Of a stretch of 10,644 bases of DNA, positions 1 to 7,314 are shown piece after piece (within the stretch, counting starts at the first letter, position 1; every line of letters begins with the position of its first letter). A program made the translations under genes and the position numbers. A model generated the notes under the pieces. That model was not told the DNA's origin. It did no database searches and saw only the letters and a list, made by a program, of their open reading frames with translations. Source of the stretch: UBA6345 sp045577635 (GTDB lineage Bacteria > Bacillota > Clostridia > Christensenellales > UBA1242); NCBI GenBank assembly GCA_045577635.1, contig JAZNIS010000023.1, positions 1-10,644 of the forward strand. The letters run 5' to 3'.

Positions 1-331
1 CACTAACATGCATAACACAAGGTAATAATTCACCTGCAATTTTATACATATTAGGTATCATTAAAAGTAATCCTTGGCTTGCTGTAAAGGTTGTAGTTAA
101 AGCACCAGCACTTAAACTTCCGTGTAGAGCACCTGCCGCACCACCTTCTGATTGCATTTCAACAATTTTTAATGTGTTACCAAAAATGTTTTTAACATTG
201 TCGTTTGCCATGCTATCTGCTAATTCTGCCATTGTGCTAGATGGGGTAATAGGATAGATGGTAGCCGCTTCGCTTAAATGGTAAGCAACTTGTGTGGTGG
301 CGGTATTGCCATCAACTGTAATTTTAGTCAT
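1..331 (-). CDS. nifJ: Pyruvate:ferredoxin (flavodoxin) oxidoreductase, N-terminal part
   Basis: I translated this frame from the reverse strand; it runs off the left edge after 110 complete codons. It begins MTKITVDGNTATTQVAYH and contains YPITPSSTMAE (about residues 26-36), then MQSEGGAAGALHGSLSAGA and TFTASQGLLLMIPNMYKIAG. These are hallmarks of domain I of the single-chain, roughly 1,170-residue NifJ/PFOR family. The enzyme converts pyruvate and CoA to acetyl-CoA and CO2, reducing ferredoxin or flavodoxin with thiamine diphosphate and iron-sulfur clusters; it is cytoplasmic and oxygen-sensitive. The ATG at 329-331 is preceded by AAGGAGT (338-344, reverse strand) and by a near-consensus promoter. 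The gene is divergent from truA. The cluster-binding and C-terminal domains lie outside the window, so intactness cannot be judged. The family call is secure; the alternative of a related 2-oxoacid oxidoreductase alpha chain is less likely given the NifJ-type motifs. Confidence 0.93.
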   Translation of the reverse strand, partial: MTKITVDGNTATTQVAYHLSEAATIYPITPSSTMAELADSMANDNVKNIFGNTLKIVEMQSEGGAAGALHGSLSAGALTTTFTASQGLLLMIPNMYKIAGELLPCVMHVS

Positions 332-395
332 TCTTATACTCCTTATAAAAATTTGCCGAGTGGTAGGTTATTTAATAACTAATACTCTAATTTTT

Positions 396-424
396 AGTAT
401 ATAACTAAATAAAATATTAGTCAA
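396..424 (-). promoter_or_regulatory. Promoter of nifJ
   Basis: On the reverse strand, TTGACT (419-424) and TATACT (396-401) are separated by exactly 17 bases, a near-consensus housekeeping sigma promoter. It gives a leader of about 60 bases before the AAGGAGT ribosome binding site and the nifJ ATG. Its strength fits a highly expressed central metabolic enzyme. Confidence 0.7.
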
Positions 425-445
425 ATCATAGCAAATATGTAATTT

Positions 446-459
446 TTATTGTACAATAA
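446..459. promoter_or_regulatory. 14-base perfect palindrome in the nifJ-truA divergent region
   Basis: TTATTGTACAATAA is a perfect inverted repeat with no spacer. It lies between the nifJ promoter and truA, about 31 bases before the truA start. It contains TACAAT (452-457), the only reasonable -10 element for truA; the matching -35 (TAGCAA, 429-434, 17-base spacing) is poor. It could be a repressor operator over the truA promoter. It matches no operator I can name (not CcpA, Rex or Fnr consensus), and in DNA this AT-rich a short palindrome may arise by chance. Confidence 0.35.
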
Positions 460-489
460 TATTGTTAAATTTTTTTAGGAGAATTAGCT

Positions 490-1221
490 TTGAATTACTT
501 ATTAACAATTTGTTATGATGGTGCTAACTATTGTGGCTATCAAATTCAACCAAATCTTAATACTGTGCAAGGTGTGTTGGAAAATGCTTTAAAAGAAGTT
601 TTTAAAACTGAAATAAAAACGGTTGCTTCCGGTAGAACAGATACAGGTGTTAGTGCTTTGGGGCAAACTGTTAACTTTTTTGCCGAACAAAAATTTGGTG
701 AATATAATTTGCAGGGGTATTTAAACACAATTTTACCTAATGATATTAGGGTGTTAAATGTTAAATATGTTCCCGACGATTTTAATGCTAGGTTTAGTGC
801 CAAGAAAAAAACTTATGCTTATAACTTTTATTTATCTAAAATAAATAAACCTTATTTAGATAGGTTTGCAACTCGTGTAGGGTATAAGTTAGATTTAAAT
901 AAGTTAGAAACTGAATTAAAAAGTTTAATTGGTGTTCATGATTTTACTTCGTTAAGCTCAACCGATACACAAGTTGAAAACAAAATTAGAGAAATTTATG
1001 ATGTTAAACTTGTTAAAAATGGTGAAGTTTACACAGCATATTTTACGGGTTCTGGTTTTTTAAAAAATATGATTAGGGTTATTATGGGAACAGGGTTTGA
1101 TATTGCTAGGGGTAAAATAAAAGAAGGTTTTTTAGATTTAATTGATAAAAAAGACCGTACAGTTGCTGGTAAAACTGCTGCTGCAGTAGGTTTGGTTTTA
1201 TTAGAAGTTAATTATTCTTAA
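490..1221 (+). CDS. truA: tRNA pseudouridine(38-40) synthase TruA
   Basis: TruA isomerises uridines 38-40 in the anticodon arm of many tRNAs to pseudouridine, a cytoplasmic RNA-modification step. The 243-residue length is normal for the family. The N-terminal strand LLTICYDGANYCGYQIQP matches the TruA opening. The catalytic-Asp motif is SGRTDTGVSA (residues 47-56, nucleophile D51), and later segments (KKKTYAYNFY, HDFTSLSST, TGSGFLKNMIRVIMGTG) are also typical. The usual motif is GRTDAGVHA, so T52 and S55 are variants; the Asp and the preceding Arg are kept. The start is TTG at 490, supported by AGGAGA at 477-482 with 7 bases of spacing and by conserved sequence beginning immediately. There is no obvious terminator before the next gene, which has its own promoter. 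In other Bacillota truA often follows ecfT; here it stands alone, divergent from nifJ. Confidence 0.95.
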   Translation: MNYLLTICYDGANYCGYQIQPNLNTVQGVLENALKEVFKTEIKTVASGRTDTGVSALGQTVNFFAEQKFGEYNLQGYLNTILPNDIRVLNVKYVPDDFNARFSAKKKTYAYNFYLSKINKPYLDRFATRVGYKLDLNKLETELKSLIGVHDFTSLSSTDTQVENKIREIYDVKLVKNGEVYTAYFTGSGFLKNMIRVIMGTGFDIARGKIKEGFLDLIDKKDRTVAGKTAAAVGLVLLEVNYS

Positions 1222-1234
1222 CCATAAAATTGTA

Positions 1235-1262
1235 TTGACACTTTATCTTAAATTGTTATATC
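1235..1262 (+). promoter_or_regulatory. Promoter of the envelope-protein operon
   Basis: Consensus -35 TTGACA (1235-1240) is followed after 16 bases by TATATC (1257-1262) with an upstream TG (1254-1255), an extended -10. It gives a leader of about 50 bases ending in the strong AAGGGGGA ribosome binding site (1306-1313) in front of the ATG at 1318. Confidence 0.65.
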
Positions 1263-1317
1263 ATTAAGTTAAGTATATTATTTTATATATAATTTTGTCT
1301 AAATTAAGGGGGATAAA

Positions 1318-2562
1318 ATGAGTACTAGAACAAAAATTATTTTGCGAATTGCCGTTACATTAGTTGTTTTAGGTTTGGTTGTTTTAGGGGTTTGGCTTAT
1401 TTGGTTCAAACCAACAAACGAATTAGAAATTTTCCAAAACTTAACCAGTTTGCAAAATGAATCACAAAAGAACTTTATTTCTGCAAGGGACGATAAAGAT
1501 AATGGTGTTAAAAGCCGTAATTATCTTATGAGTAACACCGAAACAGAAACATACACATTAAGTAAATATGAAAACACTGTTTCTGCAAACTATCCGGTTT
1601 ATGGTCAAATTGCTTTTTATAGAGCATATATGTTTGGCGACTTTGGTTCAACTGAGGGTTTAAACCCATATATGAAGCATGCTGCTGAATATCAAAATGA
1701 TATTGAAACAACATTAAATTTTAAAAATAATCAAGGTTTAACAAAAACCTATGAAAAAATTGATGAAGCATTCAAATATTATTATTCATATGTTCAATTA
1801 GCTGAAGATGTTGAAAAAGATGATGTTAAAGAAATGAATCGTTTAATTAGCAACTTAAAAAATGATTACAATGGTTTTGCTTCATTACAACAAAATGAAT
1901 TGGCAAATTTATATAAAAATGTTAATGAATCAAACAAAGTTACAATTTTAAATGAAGTTTGTGCTGTTTACGAAAAATTGTATATCAAATATTTTGATGT
2001 TGTAGATTCTTACAATAAATTAACATTAAAACTTCAAGATTTTGTTGTTGAATATGTTTTTGATGGTGTAGTAACTTACGATATTAAAACAGTTAAATAT
2101 GATGTTTTCTTAAACACAGTTGCTGAATGGACAGCTGCTGCTAGAAAAAACAATGCAAATGGTGTAGCACAATATAAAGTGTTTGTTAAAGATACTGATG
2201 GTGATATTGTGTTTAACGATAACGAAGAATATATTGTTCGTTCTTCAGATGTTATTTCAGTTTTAACTGCTTCAGTTAGTGATTCAATTGTTTCTAAATA
2301 TGCTAACATTGGAGATAGATATGCTGTTGGTTTAAAAGGAAATAAGAGTATTTTCAAATTAACTAACGAACAAAAAAATGAATTTGTTACTCAATATTAT
2401 GCAAATTCAGTTGCTCCAGAAAATAAAACATATTCAGATTTACAATCTCAATATGACACAGAAAATTATTTAGCTGATTTACAAGAAATTGTTAAAGTTT
2501 TCTTTAGAGTTTCTGGTTATACAAGTCCTGATAATATTATTGAAGTTGGTGGGGAGGTTTAA
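1318..2562 (+). CDS. Unrecognised membrane-anchored extracytoplasmic protein (414 residues)
   Basis: I do not recognise this protein. The N-terminus has positive residues (STRTKIILR) followed by one hydrophobic segment at about residues 8-30 (LRIAVTLVVLGLVVLGVWLIWF), then a long polar region without further membrane segments. This predicts a single-pass anchor with about 380 residues outside the cell. The exported part is rich in Asn, Lys, Tyr and Glu, looks mainly helical (for example residues 140-240, with regular hydrophobic spacing), has a single Cys and shows no enzyme motif. The start has an excellent ribosome binding site 5 bases upstream. The stop is 2 bases from the next start, and the ribosome binding site of that gene lies within the 3' end of this one, so the two are almost certainly co-transcribed and probably work together at the cell surface. 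Function unknown. Confidence 0.85.
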   Translation: MSTRTKIILRIAVTLVVLGLVVLGVWLIWFKPTNELEIFQNLTSLQNESQKNFISARDDKDNGVKSRNYLMSNTETETYTLSKYENTVSANYPVYGQIAFYRAYMFGDFGSTEGLNPYMKHAAEYQNDIETTLNFKNNQGLTKTYEKIDEAFKYYYSYVQLAEDVEKDDVKEMNRLISNLKNDYNGFASLQQNELANLYKNVNESNKVTILNEVCAVYEKLYIKYFDVVDSYNKLTLKLQDFVVEYVFDGVVTYDIKTVKYDVFLNTVAEWTAAARKNNANGVAQYKVFVKDTDGDIVFNDNEEYIVRSSDVISVLTASVSDSIVSKYANIGDRYAVGLKGNKSIFKLTNEQKNEFVTQYYANSVAPENKTYSDLQSQYDTENYLADLQEIVKVFFRVSGYTSPDNIIEVGGEV

Positions 2563-2564
2563 TT

Positions 2565-3746
2565 ATGAAAAAGAAATTTTATTCAATACTTGCACTTCCT
2601 TTACTAGCAATTATGTGTTTATTTGGTTGTGGAACAACCGATAGAACCGTTAAAGAAATTACAACTTTATGGGCAGATACTGTTGCAACTTATGAAACAC
2701 CAGCTGCCACAGGTAGAACCAATTGGTATTTTGGTAAAGATAACACAGATAATCAGTTTGATGTGTTTACCGTTATTTATGATGGTGATTTACAAGCTCA
2801 AGTTACAACCGCAACAGCTCCAACAACAACATTGGAAAAAAGATATGCTCAATTAAGAACTGTTTATGGTCGCACATTAACAATGGCTTATAACTACTAT
2901 TCTAACTGGAATGCAACATTCTTTGCAGGAATTGAAGCTAAAAATCCAGAAGCTGATGATTTAACCGAATTATATGATAGAATGAAAGCTTTCCAAAGAG
3001 AACTTGCTACATTTAACACAGCAAAACAAAATTTAGAAAGAGAAGTTAGATTATTTGGTTTAGATAGTGAAATTATTGGTTCAAGTGTTGATACATTTAA
3101 CTATAACTATCAAAACTTAATTGATAAAACATTAGGTTTTGTTAATTATTTTAGAGATTTACATGTTAAATATTTCTATGCTGATAAAACTATTGATAGC
3201 TCTTATGCAAAACGACTATTTGACGAAGGTGTTTTAGATTTAGCTAATTACATTTATTATGACTATTTAAATGCTTTATCTAAAAATTCAACTGTTAAAA
3301 GTGTTGTATTAAACGAAGCTAATCAAGAAGATAATATCTTTAACATTTTTGCATATAGCGGAAGTAGATTAAATGAAATTTGTAATGATAGCCGTGATAG
3401 AACATATCAATTAAGTGCTGATTTTACTGCTACTTTATTAGATCCAACTGCAAATGAAGCATTATATGCTACAAACTCTGCAATTGTTAAAAAATTTGAA
3501 GTTGCATTAAATAAGTTTAAACAACATTTTACATTATATCAAAAAGTATATTCAAAAATTAATATGGAAGGATATAACAATTATCGTTTTGGTATTAATG
3601 GTGCAATTTCTGAAGAAGAATATTTTGCAAGTTTATCTGTTGTTGATGCTGCTAATGCCAGAGTTATTAAAAACTTTGAAGAAAGCAATATTTATTCATT
3701 TATGAATGCAATTGTTAAATATCACACAGATGCTAAAAATGCATAA
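2565..3746 (+). CDS. Unrecognised lipoprotein (393 residues)
   Basis: The N-terminus is a classic lipoprotein signal: MKKKFYS, a hydrophobic core, and a lipobox LFGC (residues 19-22), so processing by Lgt and LspA would leave a lipid-modified Cys22 on the outer face of the membrane. The mature part is Asn-, Tyr- and Ala-rich and probably helical, with no catalytic motif I can identify. It follows the 414-residue membrane protein by 2 bases, with its ribosome binding site GGGGAGG (2551-2557) inside that gene. The two proteins are similar in size, both begin with a short helical stretch after the anchor, and share loosely similar helix-rich segments (YYxSY/YNYYS regions, then KYF-containing helices). 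I suspect distant duplication but cannot show it by eye. A U-tailed terminator follows. It could be a substrate-binding or envelope-structural lipoprotein, but nothing specific supports either. Confidence 0.87.
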   Translation: MKKKFYSILALPLLAIMCLFGCGTTDRTVKEITTLWADTVATYETPAATGRTNWYFGKDNTDNQFDVFTVIYDGDLQAQVTTATAPTTTLEKRYAQLRTVYGRTLTMAYNYYSNWNATFFAGIEAKNPEADDLTELYDRMKAFQRELATFNTAKQNLEREVRLFGLDSEIIGSSVDTFNYNYQNLIDKTLGFVNYFRDLHVKYFYADKTIDSSYAKRLFDEGVLDLANYIYYDYLNALSKNSTVKSVVLNEANQEDNIFNIFAYSGSRLNEICNDSRDRTYQLSADFTATLLDPTANEALYATNSAIVKKFEVALNKFKQHFTLYQKVYSKINMEGYNNYRFGINGAISEEEYFASLSVVDAANARVIKNFEESNIYSFMNAIVKYHTDAKNA

Positions 3747-3773
3747 TTTATGCTTAAATAAACAACAAAAAAT

Positions 3774-3807
3774 AAGAAGCAACCGTTTAACTGGTTGCTT
3801 TTTGTTT
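3774..3807 (+). terminator. Rho-independent terminator of the envelope operon
   Basis: AAGCAACC (3777-3784) pairs perfectly with GGTTGCTT (3793-3800) around an 8-base loop. It has an A-rich 5' flank and the T-rich tail TTTGTTT. It lies 30 bases after the lipoprotein stop. Confidence 0.85.
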
Positions 3808-3823
3808 GGTTAAAATGTAAAAT
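3795..3823 (+). promoter_or_regulatory. Possible gltX promoter overlapping the upstream terminator
   Basis: TTGCTT (3795-3800) and TAAAAT (3818-3823) are 17 bases apart. The -35 would sit in the descending arm of the preceding terminator hairpin. gltX must have a promoter near here because the terminator separates it from the operon before it, but the elements are only moderate matches. The ribosome binding site of gltX is AAGGA at 3843-3847. Confidence 0.4.
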
Positions 3824-3856
3824 AATAATAGTAAAAAAATATAAGGACATAAATTT

Positions 3857-5599
3857 ATGAATGACTATAAAAAAATTGCTGATTTATTATATCCAAATGT
3901 TACAAAAACAGAAGCTTATTGGGAAGAAAAATATCCTGTAAGAACTTTACCAGAAGGCACTGAAATTACCAGATTTGCTCCAAGTCCAACAGGTTTTATG
4001 CATATAGGACATTTCTTTGGTGCAAACCTTGATTATTATATTGCAAAATCAACACCTAATGGTAGGTTTTTATTTAGATTAGAAGATACAGATAAAAAAA
4101 GAGAAATTTTAGGTAGTGATGTTGTTGCTTTAAACACACTTGCTTATTATGGTATTGTTCCAGATGAAGGTTTTACAGCAGACCGTACCAACAATGGGGA
4201 ATATGGACCATACAGACAAAGTGACAGAACCGAAATTTATCAAACCTATGCAAAAAAATTGGTTGCCGAAGGTAAAGCTTTTCCTTGTTTCTGTGAAAAA
4301 CCAGAAGGTAAACAAGAAGTTTTAGAAAACAGAGAAAAACAATTGTCTGATGAAAAACAAGTTGTTGAAAAAGACCCTTGTCGTGATTTAACTTGTGCTG
4401 AAATTGAAGCTAACTTAAAAGCTGGTAAAAAGTTTTGTATTCGCTTAAAATCTAACGGTAAAGAAGGTGACAAAGTTAAAGTTAACGATGTTGTTAGGGG
4501 TGTTAGAGAAGTTGGTGCAAACTGTAAAGATGTTGTTTTAATTAAAGATAATGGAATTCCACCTTATGCTTTTGCTCATGCTGTTGACGACCATTTAATG
4601 AGAACAACAACTGTTGTTAGAGGGGAAGAGTGGATTTCTACATGGCCACAACATGTTGAAATTTTTGAAGCTTTAGGGTTTAAACCTTTAAAATATATTC
4701 ATACTCCGGTACTATGCAAAATAGGAGAAAATGGCAATAAAAGGAAGATTTCTAAATCTAAAGACCCAGAAGCAGATATGAGATTTTATATTCAAGCAGG
4801 GCTACCAAAAGAAGCAGTTACTGAATACTTGTTAAACATTATGAATAGCAATTTTGAAGAATGGAGAGCAAAAAATCCAACAGCACCTGTTACTGAATTT
4901 CCATTTAATGCTAAAAAAATTGGAACATCAAGTCCGTTCTTTGACATTGTGAAATTAGAAGATGTTTCTAAAAACATAATTTCTAAATTAACAGCAGAAG
5001 AAGTTTACGAAAACACTGTTAAATGGGCTGAAGGTTTTGATTATGATTTTGATGCTGAATGTAAGGTTAGATTAGGCGAAAATTATGTTGCTCCATCAGT
5101 AAATCCAGCCGATTTTGCATTATTGTTAAAAGCAAATAAAGATTTTGCTATTCAAACATTTGCAATTGATCGTGGTGGTAACAAACCAAGAAAAGATATT
5201 GCAAAATGGAGTGAAGTTCCAACTTACTTTAATTATATGTTTGGTTACTTTAATCCAACAAGTTTATTAGATTACGAATTTAATTTTGAAAAAATAACAC
5301 CTGAAATTGCCAATGCTTTCATTTTTGATTATTCAAAAGTTTATAGCAGTGCCGATGAAAAAGATGTATGGTTTAACAAAATTAAAGAAGTTGCTGAAAA
5401 ACACGGTTTTGCAACCGATAACAAACTTTATAAAGCTAATCCTGAAAATTATGTGGGCAACACAGCAGATGCTTGCACATTAATTAGGTTGGCAATTACA
5501 GGAAGAACAAATTCACCAGATTTATATTCTATTTGTAAAGTTTTAGGTGATAATTTAGTTCAACAAAAAATTGATAAATTTATTGATATGTTAATTTAA
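3857..5599 (+). CDS. gltX: Glutamyl-tRNA synthetase (long form)
   Basis: This class I aminoacyl-tRNA synthetase attaches glutamate to tRNA-Glu in the cytoplasm. The bacterial GluRS signature RFAPSPTGFMHIGH carries the HIGH motif at residues 49-52; the KMSKS-equivalent is KISKS at 297-301, followed by KDPEADMRFY. Cys144, Cys146, Cys175 and Cys180 lie in the region where many GluRS enzymes bind zinc; the pattern is suggestive only. The C-terminal end contains AITGRTNSPDLYSICKVLG, typical of the anticodon-binding domain. At 580 residues it is about 100 longer than the classic enzyme, with a roughly 37-residue N-terminal extension and extra sequence elsewhere; a similar long form occurs in some Clostridia. 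RFAPSPTG rather than RFPPEPNG excludes glutaminyl-tRNA synthetase. Whether it also charges tRNA-Gln cannot be read from the sequence. It is flanked by hairpins on both sides, so it is probably monocistronic. Confidence 0.96.
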   Translation: MNDYKKIADLLYPNVTKTEAYWEEKYPVRTLPEGTEITRFAPSPTGFMHIGHFFGANLDYYIAKSTPNGRFLFRLEDTDKKREILGSDVVALNTLAYYGIVPDEGFTADRTNNGEYGPYRQSDRTEIYQTYAKKLVAEGKAFPCFCEKPEGKQEVLENREKQLSDEKQVVEKDPCRDLTCAEIEANLKAGKKFCIRLKSNGKEGDKVKVNDVVRGVREVGANCKDVVLIKDNGIPPYAFAHAVDDHLMRTTTVVRGEEWISTWPQHVEIFEALGFKPLKYIHTPVLCKIGENGNKRKISKSKDPEADMRFYIQAGLPKEAVTEYLLNIMNSNFEEWRAKNPTAPVTEFPFNAKKIGTSSPFFDIVKLEDVSKNIISKLTAEEVYENTVKWAEGFDYDFDAECKVRLGENYVAPSVNPADFALLLKANKDFAIQTFAIDRGGNKPRKDIAKWSEVPTYFNYMFGYFNPTSLLDYEFNFEKITPEIANAFIFDYSKVYSSADEKDVWFNKIKEVAEKHGFATDNKLYKANPENYVGNTADACTLIRLAITGRTNSPDLYSICKVLGDNLVQQKIDKFIDMLI

Positions 5600-5606
5600 T
5601 TATTTT

Positions 5607-5643
5607 ATAATATTTGGGCAAATTTGTTTTGCTCAAATATTAT
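5607..5643 (+). terminator. Long hairpin between gltX and the ABC-F gene, probable terminator
   Basis: A 16-base-pair stem (5607-5622 with 5628-5643, one G-U pair) closes on a 5-base loop. It starts 7 bases after the gltX stop. The trailing tract (TTTAATAT) is a weak U-run, so termination may be partial and the ABC-F gene may depend on read-through. An attenuator role for the downstream gene cannot be excluded, but no leader peptide or alternative stem is evident. Confidence 0.65.
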
Positions 5644-5650
5644 TTAATAT

Positions 5651-5654
5651 GGAG
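5651..5654 (+). promoter_or_regulatory. Ribosome binding site that fixes the ABC-F start
   Basis: GGAG at 5651-5654 (followed by AAAAG) sits 9 bases before the ATG at 5664. The in-frame ATG at 5649 overlaps this site and has only the hairpin upstream of it, so translation should begin at 5664. Confidence 0.8.
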
Positions 5655-5663
5655 AAAAGTATT

Positions 5664-7217
5664 ATGGGAATTATTGAAATAAATAATTTTTCACAAAACT
5701 TTGGTGATAAAACTTTATTTGAAGATACTTCATTTGTTTTAAATCCTAACGAAAAAATAGGATTAACAGGTGTAAATGGTGCAGGAAAAAGTACTTTGCT
5801 TAAAATTATTATGGGTGAAGTTTTGCTTGATAAAGGCACTTTTTATAAAAATCCTAGATATAGGGTGGAATATCTTGATCAACATGCCGAAGTAAAAGGT
5901 GACGACACAATTAAACAATATTTAAGTGGTGCCTACAAAATTTTATTTGATGCAGAAGAAAAGTTAAACAAAATTAATGAAGAGTTAGCAACTGAAACAA
6001 ATCCTAACAAACTTGAAATTTTATTAAATAAAAGTGGTGACTTGTTTGAATATTTAACTTCAAATAATTTTTATGCGATAGATAGTGAAATTGAAAAAGT
6101 TGCTGCAGGTTTGGGTATAACAGCATTTGGTTTGCACACACAAGTTAAAACTTTAAGTGGTGGGCAAAGGGCAAAGGTTATGCTTGCTAAATTGTTGCTT
6201 GAAAGCCCTGATGTTATGGTTTTAGACGAACCTACAAACTTTTTAGATGTTAGCCATATTGAATGGCTTACTAAATTTATAAATGCTTCCGATAAGGCAT
6301 TTATAATTGTTAGCCACGATACACAATTTTTAAACAATGTTGTTACTCACATTTGCGATGTTGATAACAATAAAATTAATAAATATGTTGGTAATTACGA
6401 TAAGTGTATGGCAACAAAAGAAGCAAAACGAATTCAACATGAAAAGAATTATGAGCAACAACAACGAGAAATTAAAAAGATGGAAGATTATATTGCCAGA
6501 AACAAGGCAAGGGCAGCAACAGCAGGTATGGCTCATTCCAGAGAAAAAATGCTTAATCGTATGGAAATCATAACCCCGCCTAGCGAACAAATAAAGCCAA
6601 CTTTTAGTTTTAAATATAAGGATTTTGCTGGTAATTTAGTTTTAAAGGTTGAAAATTTAACTGTTGGTTATAATGGAAAACCTTTGTTAAAACCTATTAG
6701 TTTTGAAGTTGAAAATGGTGATAGAGTAGCTATTACAGGGTTTAATGGTATAGGAAAAAGTACTTTACTAAAAACCATTATTGGTGAAGTTGAAAAAATT
6801 TCAGGTACTGCAACCATTTCAAGAAATATTGTTGTTGGCTATTACGAACAAGAAAATGACTTTCATTATTTTGAAGGAACACCATTAAATTTTGTTTCTA
6901 AAATGTATCCAAAACTAAACGAAAAAGATGTTAGAACAGCTTTAAGTAAGTGTGGTTTAAACAGCATACATTGTCGTAAACAAATTAAACAGTTAAGTGG
7001 TGGAGAGCAAAGCAAAATTAAAATTTGTACTTTAATTTTAAAACCATGTAATTTACTAATTCTAGACGAACCAACAAACCATTTAGATGTGTTTGCTATT
7101 GATAGATTGCAACAAGCAATTGCTGAATTTAAGGGCACTGTTATATTTGTTAGCCACAGCAAACAATTTGTTAGTGATGTTGCAACAAAGGTAATAAGTT
7201 TGGAAAACATAAAATAA
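5664..7217 (+). CDS. ABC-F family ATPase (two ABC domains, no membrane segment)
   Basis: This is a soluble duplicated ATP-binding cassette protein of 517 residues from the start used here. ABC domain 1 has Walker A GVNGAGKST (36-44), signature LSGGQ (164-168), Walker B/catalytic Glu DEPTN (188-192) and H-loop VSHD. A charged helical linker follows (about 250-310, rich in Lys, Glu and Arg, with ARNKARAATAGMAHSREK). ABC domain 2 has Walker A GFNGIGKST (359-367), LSGGE (444-448), DEPTN (468-472) and VSHS. ABC-F proteins bind the ribosomal E site and act on stalled or antibiotic-bound ribosomes; some give resistance to drugs acting at the peptidyl-transferase centre. It has little sequence after the second H-loop, so it lacks the C-terminal extension of Uup-type members. 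I cannot assign a subfamily; a housekeeping YbiT/YkpA-like role is as likely as resistance. An alternative start at 5649 would add five residues but lacks a ribosome binding site. Confidence 0.93.
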   Translation: MGIIEINNFSQNFGDKTLFEDTSFVLNPNEKIGLTGVNGAGKSTLLKIIMGEVLLDKGTFYKNPRYRVEYLDQHAEVKGDDTIKQYLSGAYKILFDAEEKLNKINEELATETNPNKLEILLNKSGDLFEYLTSNNFYAIDSEIEKVAAGLGITAFGLHTQVKTLSGGQRAKVMLAKLLLESPDVMVLDEPTNFLDVSHIEWLTKFINASDKAFIIVSHDTQFLNNVVTHICDVDNNKINKYVGNYDKCMATKEAKRIQHEKNYEQQQREIKKMEDYIARNKARAATAGMAHSREKMLNRMEIITPPSEQIKPTFSFKYKDFAGNLVLKVENLTVGYNGKPLLKPISFEVENGDRVAITGFNGIGKSTLLKTIIGEVEKISGTATISRNIVVGYYEQENDFHYFEGTPLNFVSKMYPKLNEKDVRTALSKCGLNSIHCRKQIKQLSGGEQSKIKICTLILKPCNLLILDEPTNHLDVFAIDRLQQAIAEFKGTVIFVSHSKQFVSDVATKVISLENIK

Positions 7218-7253
7218 AAGACCTATTTTAAAGGTCTTTTTTTTGTTTTTTTT
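7216..7253 (+). terminator. Rho-independent terminator of the ABC-F gene
   Basis: AAAGACCT (7217-7224) pairs with AGGTCTTT (7232-7239) around a 7-base loop, followed by an eight-T run interrupted once and then eight more T. The hairpin overlaps the stop codon. Confidence 0.9.
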
Positions 7254-7265
7254 GATAATAAGGTT

Positions 7266-7293
7266 TTGTAACAAAACTTTATTGTGTTACAAT
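7266..7293 (+). promoter_or_regulatory. Promoter with an overlapping 8-base inverted repeat
   Basis: TTGTAA (7266-7271) and TACAAT (7288-7293) are 16 bases apart, and TG at 7285-7286 makes an extended -10. The same bases form a perfect inverted repeat, TTGTAACA (7266-7273) and TGTTACAA (7285-7292), separated by 11 bases. The repeat may be an operator or simply a by-product of the two promoter elements. The ribosome binding site GGAGA (7303-7307) follows, leaving a very short leader. Confidence 0.5.
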
Positions 7294-7314
7294 TAAAAAA
7301 ATGGAGAATTAATT

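Noticed and set aside
1222..1317. Possible terminator after truA
   Set aside because: I found no convincing hairpin with a U-tract there; only the promoter of the next operon is supported.
2623..2856. Forward open frame in another phase inside the lipoprotein gene
   Set aside because: No ribosome binding site; the overlapping lipoprotein frame has a signal peptide, lipobox and correct operon spacing.
3857..5599. Glutaminyl-tRNA synthetase instead of glutamyl-tRNA synthetase
   Set aside because: The APSPTG signature and the C-terminal anticodon-binding sequence are of the bacterial GluRS type.
5649..5663. Upstream ATG as the ABC-F start
   Set aside because: The ATG overlaps the ribosome binding site that serves the ATG at 5664 and has none of its own; conserved sequence begins after 5664.
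6866..7210. Reverse-strand open frame of 114 codons within the ABC-F gene
   Set aside because: It lies entirely opposite conserved ABC domain 2, has no ribosome binding site and has no recognisable motif.
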